Origin: a virus
IMG/VR virus record: IMGVR_UViG_3300042453_005615
Location: 1-34,311 of that record
DNA: 34,311 nt
Reading direction: 5' to 3' (one strand)
This document shows, one piece after another, positions 17,384 to 26,834 of the stretch. A model generated the notes under the pieces. That model was not told where the DNA came from and did not search any database. It saw nothing but the letters and a program-made list of their open reading frames with translations. Each line of letters begins with the position of its first letter. The stretch's first letter is position 1. Made by a program: the position numbers and the translations under genes.

Positions 17384-20300
17384 ATGGCTGGTACAAAAAC
17401 TGGGAACAAGGGATTCGTCAATCCAGCCGACGGAGATAAAGTCTACACAATGGACCCTGTGGCACCAGGCTCACCTGGTGCCAATGAAAATCCGCCAAGC
17501 TACGACCCTGGAGACATAAAGGTCGATAACACTGTCAAAGACATCAGCAAAAAGACGCGCATCACTCTTGGTACGTACTTAAGCCAAGTCACAAAAGGTG
17601 TCGCTGGGTCGACAACAGTTCCCAACAAATATTCGATTGATCCATCGACCCCCGGGTCTCTTCCGCAACCCATCACAACAAATGGCTTGCCGACACCGCT
17701 GGGCATCTCAGATAATTCTGAGCAATTCGAGCAGATATTACCAAGTTCTTTTTCTGCGAATTTTGCAGAAGTCCAATCTGATCCTGCTGGACCTCCCATC
17801 AAAAAAGGCAAGGCTGAGGGCTCTGGATCTGATGGCCATTCGTTGCTGCCAGAAGCCACAGTAGACAACGCAACACGGCAACTTGCAGTAAATGGCCCTG
17901 TCGATAAGTACACAAAGGTAGCGATTGAACAAAACCGCTGGGAACCAGGAGGCGCAGAATTTACGGATGGAGTTGATCCTGTCAACCCTCCAAAAGATTT
18001 CAATGTTCCCCTGCAGTCGATAGCAACTGCAGTTTTTCCATCAGAAGAAGCGACAGATTCTGCGAATGTTGCTTATGAGCTTGATCTACAAGCTGCTGCT
18101 CGAATTGCTGAAAAAGTAACAGAAAACAACACTTTCCCTGTGGTCGTTGGCAATGTTACACTTGGGTCGACTACCACAGCTGATGGACAACATCCTGCGC
18201 CCCTAACTCCGCAAACGGACGGTGTATTCGCACCGTATTTGCGCAATTCGTACAATGAGCAAGACTACGTTCAGCTTCGTGTTGGACAACCCGACGGTCT
18301 GCAGAAGGGTAGCTCGCCTATAGAGGGGTTGTCTGGGCACGAGCTTCTGCCAAGTGTGGAGGTTCTCAACGGACAGCTAAATGGTCCTGGGGCATTGAGC
18401 GATTATTCAAAAGCAGCTGCTGAGCCCAACCGATGGTCGAATGAGCTTGCAGGATTTACGGATGGAGAAGATCTGCTCAACCCCTCGAGAGACTTCAATA
18501 GGCCGCTGCAGTCAGTTGCTACTGCTGTTATGCCGAACGCAGAGGCGATTGATCCCACGAACGCACAGTTCAATCTTGATCTAGCTGCAATAGCTCAAAC
18601 ACCAGTCGAGCTCACTGAAAACAGCAACAATTTTTATGCAGTTTCCCAACCTGATGTGACAAGCTTGGCTGCTCTGACTGACACCAGTGGGTATCCTGCT
18701 CCCCTAACACCTGCTACCAATGCAAATGATGAAGTGCACGCTTCTGTCATTCCGCCCGCTGCAACTCCTGCGTATGCTGCGGTTGCCAATGAGATCAGCA
18801 AAGGAAAATCCAACAACGGTGGGCTCGGAGGAAACGAGCTCCTCGGCAGCAGCATACAGCAGAACTCAAGTGGAAAAGTCGTTCTGCCCAGTCCGCTCGA
18901 GGACTTTACCCGGATCACAACTGAAAATAATAGACATGGATCTGACAATCCGCTTCTTGAACCTGAAATAGATCCAACTGCACCTCCTGCTAACTTTGAT
19001 CCGCTTCTTAAAGACGTCAATGAAAAAGGTAAAAATGCGGGAGCTTCATTCACTGTTATACCTCGTGATGCTTTGCGGAAAATTCCAAGTCAGATAACTG
19101 CTGATAACAGTTTTCCCATAGACTCTACACTCTATGACTTAGGTTCAACAACAGAAGAGCCAGTTGTTCTTGGTGATTCACAAAATGATTTTCGTTACGT
19201 CGAAAACAGAAACGACATACTGCCGTTGTCAAATGACGCAACTTTGTCGAATTTCTCAAAAGGTAAAGGCGACGCTGCGTACAATGGTCATAATTTTTTA
19301 AGAGACATTAGTGGTAATAGAACAGTCGTAGAAAGCAATCGTATTGCACTACCAAAAAAAGATACTACACCTGCAGACCATCCGATTCGTCAATACAAGG
19401 GTTCAACAGGTCCGCTACAGGCTGGGTCGAGCAGGTTTTCACCATCTAATATTCGTTCTGGATTCAATCCAATCTTGAAGCTTTCTGATGGCACCGAGGT
19501 CTCAGCACTAAAGCTTGCAAAAGTTGGCACAGGTCTCACACAAAGAGCATCAGCTGAAATCCCTGCGTGGACAGCTTCACAGTTTGATCCAACGGGTGAA
19601 GGTGCTGAAGCAGGGTCAATTTTACCATCTGTAGCTCAGCTCGGTATTTTAAAGGTTAATAATCAGCTTTTGTCAGCAAAAGATGTTCTTGACTCGATTT
19701 CTGAAGCAGAAGACGTGCCTGAAGGAGCTCTCGTCGAGATTGCACCTTTCGGCGGTCAATCGTGGGGTTCCATGACCAATGCGTCTGAGGCTTTCGATGA
19801 TCCAGGCAGTTCAATTGGATTATTTTTGACGCTTCTTGGAATTTTGATCGCAATCACAGCGCTTTATGGATTAATTGCTCTTATTCTCAATCCATCATCG
19901 ACAGTCACTGAAACTCCAAATAAGCAGCTCACTCTTGGTAGTTATAGGTTTAAAGAACCTAACAATTCGCTGTTTTCTTTCCCAGACGCATCTGAAATAT
20001 TCGGTATCAAACCGACTGTGAATGCATTTGACGACGCTCTTCTTGCTGGATTCTCTTCTTTTTTCCTAGGGGCTCGAAATCTTGATACTTCCGCACTCGG
20101 TATCGTTTTAGCTCTTTTAGCGTCTTCAGTCAATGCTCTTACTGATGCAACTTTTACTGACAATAGCGTTCTTGGTGCGAACCTTGTTACATGTAGATCA
20201 ATTGTTCGTTCAGGGCTTGTATTTGCTGAATATATTTCAAGCCTTGTTCGAAAGTTTCAATTATCAGTTGTTGGCGGCATCAAAGCAGCTCTCGGCATAT

Positions 20301-21820
20301 TGAAAGTGTTCAGGTCTTCAAAGTTCGTTGCAAGTCTCAACGTTTTCTCTGCTCTTGGTGATCAGCTGCTTAGTGCAAAAAATAAGCTCACGCAGCTCCC
20401 AGGTCCAGATGGAAAACCTCTAAGTATTCCTCACAATGACAACTTGCCTGTTGATCTTGTTCCACAGTCTTCCGTTAGAAAACATAGGCTTTCTAATGGG
20501 TTGACTGGATACGATCCAACGCTGTCTTGGACTTCAAAGCGTGCTCCTTCATTATACTTGGTTCCTTCGAGCATTCAGTCGTTGCAGCTCGCAGATTCTG
20601 GAAATTTACTCGGTTCTTTCAAGGGGCCCACTGTTCTTGAACAAGACAAGGCTAAGGTCAGAGAAAGAAATTATTATTCTAGAACAGAAAAGAGAGCATC
20701 TGATGAAGAAAGAAAGAAAATAGAGCGCATGCTCGATGCTGAGTATGTTCCGTTCTATTTTCATGATGTGCGCACGAACGAGATCATATCTTTTCACGCG
20801 TTTTTAGCTTCGCTTTCAGACAGCTACTCAGCAGCTTATGATTCTACAGAAGGCTTCGGTAGAGTAGAGCCTGTGAAAGTATACAAGAGCACAACACGAA
20901 AGATTGATTTAAGTTTCTTTGTTGCTTCAACAAACCCAGATGATTTTGACCACATGTGGCACAAGATCAACAAGCTTACGACTCTTGTATATCCGCAATA
21001 TACAAAGGGTAAACAGATCGCTACTGAAGGCGGATCAAAATTCAAATCACCCTTCAGCCAGCTTGTAGGTGCGTCACCTCTTGTTAGAATCAGGCTTGGT
21101 GATCTGTTGCGTTCGAACTATTCCAGATTTGCTCTTGCTCGACTCTTCGGTGCTGCTGACAACAACATTGCTTTACCAAATGAAGAAGGAAAACCAGAAA
21201 GTATTAACACGAGCAAATTACAAGACGGCCTTATTGAACAAAGTAAAGAATATGAAGAAAGAATTTATGATCTTCAGCCAGGAGATATAGTAACCGTGAA
21301 TGGTAGTGAAGAGTTTGGTTCTTTCAGAATCATAGAACAAAATAAAAGCGACACTTTCTATTATAGATTAGAAAGTGTCGATAGAGATGCTTTATCAACT
21401 ACTTTTGCAACAGATACTATAGATATTTTTACAACAAGGCCGTATCCAAGGATTTTTCTAAAACCCACAGCCGAAACTAAGATAAAGATTTTTTCAGAAA
21501 TTTTTAGAAAAAATGATTTTTCTGTTTTGACAGATTTCATGAGCCCACAGAAGAATTCGATTGTTAAGTCTTTTGAGTCTTCAGGCGGAAAGGGTCTTGC
21601 AGGCTTCATCGAATCGATGGCATTCGACTGGTATGATCGTGTGACTTGGGAAGTCGATCAGTATAGAGCTGCACCGAAGATGTGCAAAGTGACAGTGTCG
21701 TTCTCTCCGATCCATGATATTTCACCCGGAATCGATCATCTTGGATACAACAGGGCGCCAATTTATCCTGTTGGTTCTGCTATGGCATCAGAACAGGCTG
21801 AAACTGGACCTGGTCGATAG
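17384..21820 (+). CDS. Very large baseplate structural protein with internal repeats
   Basis: A 1478-aa protein. The first 650 residues are Pro/Asn/Ser-rich and contain degenerate repeats of about 150-165 residues, starting at GHSLLP (151), GHELLP (318), GNELLG (483) and a partial GHNFLR (635). Repeats 1 and 2 share NRW, FTDG, DFN.PLQS.ATAV and APLTP. One hydrophobic segment (about 811-835) looks like a membrane helix, and a second Ala/Leu-rich region lies at 885-975. The C-terminal third begins near residue 1120 with VPFYFHDVRTNEIISFHAFL, followed by FGRVEPVKVYKSTTRKI, a conserved-looking block of the kind found in myovirus baseplate proteins. Context (tape measure before, LysM-like protein after) places it in the baseplate, perhaps as wedge or central hub. 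The exact T4 equivalent is not clear. Confidence 0.75.
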   Translation: MAGTKTGNKGFVNPADGDKVYTMDPVAPGSPGANENPPSYDPGDIKVDNTVKDISKKTRITLGTYLSQVTKGVAGSTTVPNKYSIDPSTPGSLPQPITTNGLPTPLGISDNSEQFEQILPSSFSANFAEVQSDPAGPPIKKGKAEGSGSDGHSLLPEATVDNATRQLAVNGPVDKYTKVAIEQNRWEPGGAEFTDGVDPVNPPKDFNVPLQSIATAVFPSEEATDSANVAYELDLQAAARIAEKVTENNTFPVVVGNVTLGSTTTADGQHPAPLTPQTDGVFAPYLRNSYNEQDYVQLRVGQPDGLQKGSSPIEGLSGHELLPSVEVLNGQLNGPGALSDYSKAAAEPNRWSNELAGFTDGEDLLNPSRDFNRPLQSVATAVMPNAEAIDPTNAQFNLDLAAIAQTPVELTENSNNFYAVSQPDVTSLAALTDTSGYPAPLTPATNANDEVHASVIPPAATPAYAAVANEISKGKSNNGGLGGNELLGSSIQQNSSGKVVLPSPLEDFTRITTENNRHGSDNPLLEPEIDPTAPPANFDPLLKDVNEKGKNAGASFTVIPRDALRKIPSQITADNSFPIDSTLYDLGSTTEEPVVLGDSQNDFRYVENRNDILPLSNDATLSNFSKGKGDAAYNGHNFLRDISGNRTVVESNRIALPKKDTTPADHPIRQYKGSTGPLQAGSSRFSPSNIRSGFNPILKLSDGTEVSALKLAKVGTGLTQRASAEIPAWTASQFDPTGEGAEAGSILPSVAQLGILKVNNQLLSAKDVLDSISEAEDVPEGALVEIAPFGGQSWGSMTNASEAFDDPGSSIGLFLTLLGILIAITALYGLIALILNPSSTVTETPNKQLTLGSYRFKEPNNSLFSFPDASEIFGIKPTVNAFDDALLAGFSSFFLGARNLDTSALGIVLALLASSVNALTDATFTDNSVLGANLVTCRSIVRSGLVFAEYISSLVRKFQLSVVGGIKAALGILKVFRSSKFVASLNVFSALGDQLLSAKNKLTQLPGPDGKPLSIPHNDNLPVDLVPQSSVRKHRLSNGLTGYDPTLSWTSKRAPSLYLVPSSIQSLQLADSGNLLGSFKGPTVLEQDKAKVRERNYYSRTEKRASDEERKKIERMLDAEYVPFYFHDVRTNEIISFHAFLASLSDSYSAAYDSTEGFGRVEPVKVYKSTTRKIDLSFFVASTNPDDFDHMWHKINKLTTLVYPQYTKGKQIATEGGSKFKSPFSQLVGASPLVRIRLGDLLRSNYSRFALARLFGAADNNIALPNEEGKPESINTSKLQDGLIEQSKEYEERIYDLQPGDIVTVNGSEEFGSFRIIEQNKSDTFYYRLESVDRDALSTTFATDTIDIFTTRPYPRIFLKPTAETKIKIFSEIFRKNDFSVLTDFMSPQKNSIVKSFESSGGKGLAGFIESMAFDWYDRVTWEVDQYRAAPKMCKVTVSFSPIHDISPGIDHLGYNRAPIYPVGSAMASEQAETGPGR
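17834..19370 (+). repeat. Degenerate coding repeats (about 160 aa period)
   Basis: Four units within the large baseplate gene start near 17834, 18335, 18830 and 19286 and encode GHSLLP, GHELLP, GNELLG and GHNFLR respectively. The first two are clearly similar over about 130 residues, the third partially, and the last only at its beginning. This indicates successive in-frame duplication with divergence. Confidence 0.75.
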
Positions 21821-21836
21821 TTAGTTTTAGTCAAAG

Positions 21837-22133
21837 ATGGCGTTCAGCAGATATCGAAATTCCCCCAAGCTTGCACTTGGAACGCAATACGGCACATCGC
21901 GCTCTGTTGAAATCGTGCGTCGAGGAGTGCGGAATGGCACCATACCCATCATCGATGTTGTAACCCTGACTGGCAACCAGCGGCTCGATCATCTGGCTGC
22001 AATTTATTATAAAGACTCAAGATATTGGTGGGTCTTAGCTGCTGCAAGCGAGATTGGATGGGGTTTACAGCTGCCCGCTGGCACGGTAATCAACATACCA
22101 GATTTAACTGTTGTTTCTAGTGTCATAGGATGA
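21837..22133 (+). CDS. LysM-like small baseplate protein
   Basis: Encodes 98 aa. The C-terminal two thirds have the LysM-like pattern of small phage baseplate proteins: NQRLDHLAAIYYKDSRYWWV followed by LAAASEIGWGLQLPAGTVINIP. This pattern occurs in tail protein X and in the gp53 type of baseplate wedge proteins, where it is thought to bind peptidoglycan or to act as an assembly domain. T4 gp53 is about twice as long, so this is a shorter analogue and not a full homologue. The ATG at 21837 is 16 bp after the previous stop with a weak SD sequence. The next gene starts 7 bp after its stop. It probably joins the baseplate with its two large neighbours. Confidence 0.8.
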   Translation: MAFSRYRNSPKLALGTQYGTSRSVEIVRRGVRNGTIPIIDVVTLTGNQRLDHLAAIYYKDSRYWWVLAAASEIGWGLQLPAGTVINIPDLTVVSSVIG

Positions 22134-22140
22134 CGTAGAG

Positions 22141-25100
22141 ATGCCCACGATCGAAGATTATTTTAGAAGCTTTGCAACAACGGGCGCAATCGGCGCAAAG
22201 ACTCTCTCACGCGCGGTCGATGTGGCTGGGTATACTCCATCACAAGAAGAACAGCTTTTTAAAAAAATCGTAGAACTTTTGAACCCTCCAGCGGGCGGCG
22301 AGTTCAAAAGCGTAGAGGAAATCTTTAAAGAGATGCAAATTTTAGCAGGGGCTAAAATATCTAGTGCAGATTCTAAGGCTCAGATAGCAAAGCTCATGCG
22401 TCTGTATACGTACTCGCACAAAGATCCAGATTCCCCTCTAAGCACAAGTATTGCAAACTTTTACAAAGATATTCGCCCCTCAGCTTACACAGCACTTGAT
22501 GCAAACAGCAATGTTGTTGGGTCAGGGTTCGATACAACGGCGTTTAAACAAATGATTGTAGGTGTAGGTGGACAAGCGAATCCATCTGAAGGGTCTGCGA
22601 AACTGCCCACGATCGGGTCGCTTACTTTTTTGCTTATTGATACACCCAGCATCGACATGAAGTATAGGTCTGCCGATAAAGTTGAAGCTTTTATGAACTA
22701 CATGCCTTCGTTCATAGCTTCACAGCTCACACCTTATCTTGATGTTGAATTTACGTTCACACGCTCTTCAGTCAGCGATGAACGCAGGCATGATGGCATG
22801 AATCCACTGCGATTTTTGCTTGGATCTGCTGAAGTTGATCCAAGGCGCACAGCAGACGTTGCGATGTACGATGCAACTGTGCGCAAATCACCAAATGCTG
22901 CAATTTCAGAAGCTGATTTGCGAAGTGGTCAAGAAATAGTCAGCGCAGCTGTTACGGCTCGTGCTCGAGGCGCAGACGTAGCTGCGGATGCCAAGAACAT
23001 AGTTGTTGGAGTAACAGACCCAAAAACTGGCAAAAAAACAAATGTTAGTCAGAAAGAAAAAGCAAGACAAGAGGCGGCAGCGCAAGAAACTACTAATGCA
23101 TTGAAAGACGTCAAGTTCGTTCCTCAGCAGAGTTCTACGATGTCTACTGGCATGGAGCTATTCACAATGCCACAGACGTTGGTCAATTTTGACACATCAC
23201 AAGATTATAGTTCACGATATAATCCAGTTATTAATCCTTCTTTACCGTTCGGCGTGATTACAAACCTCACAGTTGATGTGAAGACGAATGTGGGCATGCC
23301 TGGTGGATTCAAGACTGCAAATTTGAGTTTGAAAATATTCGATCGTTCAAGGTTGATTGAGATTGCAGACTTCATATCTCCGAAGCTCTCTCGCTCTGTG
23401 ACAATATGGTTGACATATGGGTGGCGTGCGCCTGTTTACCCACAGGCCTCTATGCCTGGTGCTGCTTCTGATGTGAAGACTTACTATGATTTTATCAATG
23501 AGAACATGCTGAAGCGTGAAGCTTATTCAGTAATGAATTCTTCTGTAAACATTGAAAAAGATGGAACAGTAACCATCACACTGCAGCTCTTTACACGAGG
23601 CGCAATGGAAGTTGTTTCTTCAAAAGACGCTTTTTCTCATGCGTACGAGCAAAGGCTGCAAGTTTATGAAAATGACTTAGCTGAGATGCGCATGATCGCT
23701 CGTCGTCTTGGTCTACAGTCTGTTGCAGACTATGCAGCTGACGTGCGCGGTTCGACGATTATTACATCAGCGCTTGCAGGTAATATTGCAACGATCGATT
23801 CAAAGTCTCTTGATGCTGAAGTTCGTGCATTGGAAAAATTGATTGGAAGCAAGAACTTTGGTGATGATGGATCAAGATTTGTTGAGATTGTCAAAAAATT
23901 CTATACGCAGACGGGCGGCTCATCAACTAACGGACGTGATGCTGCGCTGAAGTTTGAATCACGTGGCGCCGCCGCAGCCCGTTTTATAGGATTAAAAGAT
24001 CCAAGGGCTGTAGACGTTTTTATGTCTCCCATGTTGGGCAATGATAATAAAAAATATGAAAAAGATTTGCTTGAGCCTAAAATTTCGCCCTTGTCAAAGG
24101 TTCGTGACTGGAACAGCAAAGATAAAATAAAAACACGCACAGCAGTTTCAGTTCAAGAAGTCGCCGAACGTTCGTACGGAGAATTTGGAGCTGTCACATT
24201 CGGCAAGCTTTTTGCACAATACTTCGGAGCAGTGTCGCGCAATCTTGTAGAAGGTGCAACTGTGCAAGAAGTTCAAGTCGTGTTTTACAACTTAAATTCT
24301 CAGGCAGGCAACGTCGCGGGAATCAATATAGCTGAATTTCCGATGGAGATGGCTTCAGTCGAAGAAGCATACGCACGTAGAATTGCTGAGGCCCGAGGTG
24401 AGAACATGACATTCAGCATGCTCATTGAAATTGTACGAGAGTCACAGTTCAGCAACATACAACATCCAGCGTATGGCTTTAGAGATCTGTACATGCCAGA
24501 TAAAGATGGCAAGCTCGTTGTAAAAGATCAGCGTTCTTCTGACGAACTTTCAAACCGTATCGCACAAAATTTCGGCAATGGTGGCACATTCAAACAACCC
24601 GTGATTGAATTCTATATTGAGACTGGGTATACGGGTTTGCCTCCTGAGTATCGCTCGACTGATCTTCTTAATCAGTATGAGCTCGCCGCAGGCGCTGTCG
24701 TTAATTCTGAGATTGCTTCGCTTCGTAAGATATTGAGGATACACATCTACGACAAGAATGCAATTCCATCCCCTGTCGTTTCGAAGATCTTGAACAATCC
24801 TGGTGGATACACAAAAATGTCGATAACTGAGCTTGTTGAGTCTTTGAAGACAAACAACAAGTATACAATAAAAGAACTCGAAGAAATAACTAAAAAAATT
24901 ACGTCTGCAGGAGAAAATATTGAACAAGTCAAAGCAGCGCTTTCTGAAGCCATCGGAAATGACCCGAGCGCAGTCTCAAAAGTTGAGGGCTTCTTTGAGC
25001 AGCTAAACTTTAAAGCAGATTCGGGCGTGTCATCGTTTGACAAAGTCAAAGAGGCAATTTCAGCTGTTGTTCCTACAATCACACTGGGCACAAACGCATC

Positions 25101-25560
25101 ATCGATCGAAAGCCTGACATTCTCTACGCAGCAGGACGCTCTCATGTCAACGATCTTCATGCAGAGGAACAGCAAAGGCATGTCAAATCCGACCATGCCC
25201 AATGGAAATGGAGCTGGCGATCTTCCGCTCAGAGTGGTGCCTGGAGCTCTTAGCATGACATCGCTTGGCTGTCCTGCGCTTGAATATATGCAACAATTCT
25301 TTGTTGATCTTGGAACAGGCACGACGATCGATAATTTATACAACGTGACTGGGTTAACACACACGATCACACCTGGAAAGTTTACGACACAAGTCAAGTT
25401 TTCTTTCGCTGATGCTTATGGTCAGTATGAGGAGGCACAGAGCTTCTCTGAAGGCATCGCGCAACAATTACGAATCTTTACAAAAGAACTTGAGGACAAA
25501 GAGAAAAAAGACAACGCAGATAAGAAAGCGCCAGCTAAACCACAAAAAGCGAGCAAGTGA
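22141..25560 (+). CDS. Large baseplate hub-like protein
   Basis: Encodes 1139 aa. The protein is soluble and beta-rich in parts, with a lysine-rich C-terminus (KKDNADKKAPAKPQKASK). A central region, with YNPVINPSLPFGVITNLTV and then GGFKTANLSLKIFDRSRLIEI and VTIWLTYGW, resembles phage hub proteins that form the junction between tube and baseplate. A C-terminal segment, TSLGCPALEYMQQFFVDLG followed by YNVTGLTHTITPGKFTTQVKF, is also typical of hub domains that match the tube fold. I assign it to the baseplate hub (T4 gp27/gp5-like position) from these patterns and the context; no lysozyme domain is visible. The ATG at 22141 follows GTAGAG. The gene ends the structural block; the next gene belongs to DNA metabolism. 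Confidence 0.7.
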   Translation: MPTIEDYFRSFATTGAIGAKTLSRAVDVAGYTPSQEEQLFKKIVELLNPPAGGEFKSVEEIFKEMQILAGAKISSADSKAQIAKLMRLYTYSHKDPDSPLSTSIANFYKDIRPSAYTALDANSNVVGSGFDTTAFKQMIVGVGGQANPSEGSAKLPTIGSLTFLLIDTPSIDMKYRSADKVEAFMNYMPSFIASQLTPYLDVEFTFTRSSVSDERRHDGMNPLRFLLGSAEVDPRRTADVAMYDATVRKSPNAAISEADLRSGQEIVSAAVTARARGADVAADAKNIVVGVTDPKTGKKTNVSQKEKARQEAAAQETTNALKDVKFVPQQSSTMSTGMELFTMPQTLVNFDTSQDYSSRYNPVINPSLPFGVITNLTVDVKTNVGMPGGFKTANLSLKIFDRSRLIEIADFISPKLSRSVTIWLTYGWRAPVYPQASMPGAASDVKTYYDFINENMLKREAYSVMNSSVNIEKDGTVTITLQLFTRGAMEVVSSKDAFSHAYEQRLQVYENDLAEMRMIARRLGLQSVADYAADVRGSTIITSALAGNIATIDSKSLDAEVRALEKLIGSKNFGDDGSRFVEIVKKFYTQTGGSSTNGRDAALKFESRGAAAARFIGLKDPRAVDVFMSPMLGNDNKKYEKDLLEPKISPLSKVRDWNSKDKIKTRTAVSVQEVAERSYGEFGAVTFGKLFAQYFGAVSRNLVEGATVQEVQVVFYNLNSQAGNVAGINIAEFPMEMASVEEAYARRIAEARGENMTFSMLIEIVRESQFSNIQHPAYGFRDLYMPDKDGKLVVKDQRSSDELSNRIAQNFGNGGTFKQPVIEFYIETGYTGLPPEYRSTDLLNQYELAAGAVVNSEIASLRKILRIHIYDKNAIPSPVVSKILNNPGGYTKMSITELVESLKTNNKYTIKELEEITKKITSAGENIEQVKAALSEAIGNDPSAVSKVEGFFEQLNFKADSGVSSFDKVKEAISAVVPTITLGTNASSIESLTFSTQQDALMSTIFMQRNSKGMSNPTMPNGNGAGDLPLRVVPGALSMTSLGCPALEYMQQFFVDLGTGTTIDNLYNVTGLTHTITPGKFTTQVKFSFADAYGQYEEAQSFSEGIAQQLRIFTKELEDKEKKDNADKKAPAKPQKASK

Positions 25561-25580
25561 AAATTTGTATTTTTCTATTT

Positions 25581-25586
25581 TATAAT
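25581..25586 (+). promoter_or_regulatory. TATAAT element 10 bp before the polymerase start
   Basis: A perfect TATAAT followed by AC lies at the boundary between structural and replication genes. No good -35 is present. If used, the transcript would start about 4 nt before the ATG at 25597, leaving no room for a ribosome binding site, and indeed none is seen. Confidence 0.35.
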
Positions 25587-25596
25587 ACGCATCTTG

Positions 25597-26787
25597 ATGG
25601 ATGTGACGATTGATTCGTGCATGCTTGGAGCTCAGAAACATCTTGTTGTTTCTGATGACGGTGTTTCTTGGTCACATCGTGTTGTGTCTGATTCATGGCA
25701 CTTTTCAGGCGGTTTGAAACAAACAGGCAACAAGTGCTGGGATACGATGTTGAAGCTTTCACATACTTCAACACCTAAAATTCCTGAAAAATATGTTGCA
25801 GCCATGGCGCTTGTTGCACCTAATGAAACGAAGATTCCGTGGCGCTTCGTCGTACCACAAACTGTATACAAACAATATTTTGATGAAATCTTGTCCCTTG
25901 CACGCAAACCCATTGATGATGCAATACTGAAATATTACACGGATGTGTGGTTGCCAGGTGATCAGTTACTTAATTCGCTACGACCCGCTCGAACAGACGG
26001 ACAACAGGTTGAACAAGCCATCGAAAGCTCTGTGCATTCATCAACAACTGTTTCTACTTTTCGGCCGCGTTCGGGCGGCTTTGCGCAACCTGTCGTTTAT
26101 ACAAGATTCGGCACTGTAACTGGTCGTTTAGTTGTTGAATCTGGTCCAAATATTTTACACTTGAAAAAAGAGCACAGATCGATTATAAAACCGTCCACGT
26201 CGGGCGGCAAGATTGTATCAATTGATTTTTCTTCTCTTGAAGCCCGCATTCTCCTGTATGAAACAGGTGGTGCTTGTGATGAGTCTGATTTGTATACTTC
26301 GATTGGTGAGCAACTCGGAGGTATACCGCGGAAGATCGTGAAAGGTGCCATTCTCGCTGAACTCTACGGCTCTTCTAGAAATTCTTTGGCATTAAGCCTT
26401 GGATTATCAGATACTGCATTATCACAATTTATTAAAAGAATCGGAGAGGTCATCGATACACGTCCTTTGTTGTCTAAAATAAAAGCACAATTTGCAATGT
26501 GCGGTTATATCACAAATAAACACGGTAGAAGGATTGAGGTCACAAGACCACAAGACAACATATTCATTAATTATTATGCGCAGAGCACGGGGGTTGACGT
26601 AGCGCTCTATGGCTTCAATAAGATCATCAATGATATTGGTGTAGACGGTATTCGACCTCTATTCGTTTTGCACGATGCTCTGATTCTAGATGTAAGAAAT
26701 GATAGACTACAGGATGTATGTGAAGTAAAAAGGGTTTCAGTCCCAGGGTACTCGCAGAATTTTCCAGTAAAAGTCGAAATCTTGTAA
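25597..26787 (+). CDS. polA: Short family-A DNA polymerase (palm/fingers only)
   Basis: DNA polymerase of the Pol I family, 396 aa from ATG 25597 (a TTG one codon upstream is possible). Visible motifs, numbered from that ATG: RFGTVTGRLV...PNILHL (about 170-188); motif A VSIDFSSLEARIL with catalytic Asp210; motif B with Arg245, Lys249, Leu253 and Tyr257 in exact Pol I spacing; NYYAQSTGVDVALYG; and motif C VLHDALIL with His359-Asp360. Two things are odd. The protein has no 3'-5' or 5'-3' exonuclease domain and little room for a thumb. Leu occupies the position of E. coli Phe762, and Ala replaces Glu883 after the motif C Asp. The exonuclease could be encoded outside this window, or this may be an accessory polymerase. 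No SD sequence is seen. Confidence 0.88.
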   Translation: MDVTIDSCMLGAQKHLVVSDDGVSWSHRVVSDSWHFSGGLKQTGNKCWDTMLKLSHTSTPKIPEKYVAAMALVAPNETKIPWRFVVPQTVYKQYFDEILSLARKPIDDAILKYYTDVWLPGDQLLNSLRPARTDGQQVEQAIESSVHSSTTVSTFRPRSGGFAQPVVYTRFGTVTGRLVVESGPNILHLKKEHRSIIKPSTSGGKIVSIDFSSLEARILLYETGGACDESDLYTSIGEQLGGIPRKIVKGAILAELYGSSRNSLALSLGLSDTALSQFIKRIGEVIDTRPLLSKIKAQFAMCGYITNKHGRRIEVTRPQDNIFINYYAQSTGVDVALYGFNKIINDIGVDGIRPLFVLHDALILDVRNDRLQDVCEVKRVSVPGYSQNFPVKVEIL

Positions 26788-26834
26788 TGTAAAGCTCCTG
26801 AACATGTTAGATACAACAAGGTACATTTTGTTTT

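Noticed and set aside
24747-25397. 216-codon open frame on the minus strand
   Set aside because: It lies entirely inside the hub-like gene, shows no family motif, and reads as a shadow of the + strand coding sequence. The same applies to other long minus-strand frames such as 33579-34196 and 2693-3280.
26788-26834. Terminator between the polymerase and HD genes
   Set aside because: AACAA and TTGTT could pair for only about 5 AT-rich bases, too weak to call.
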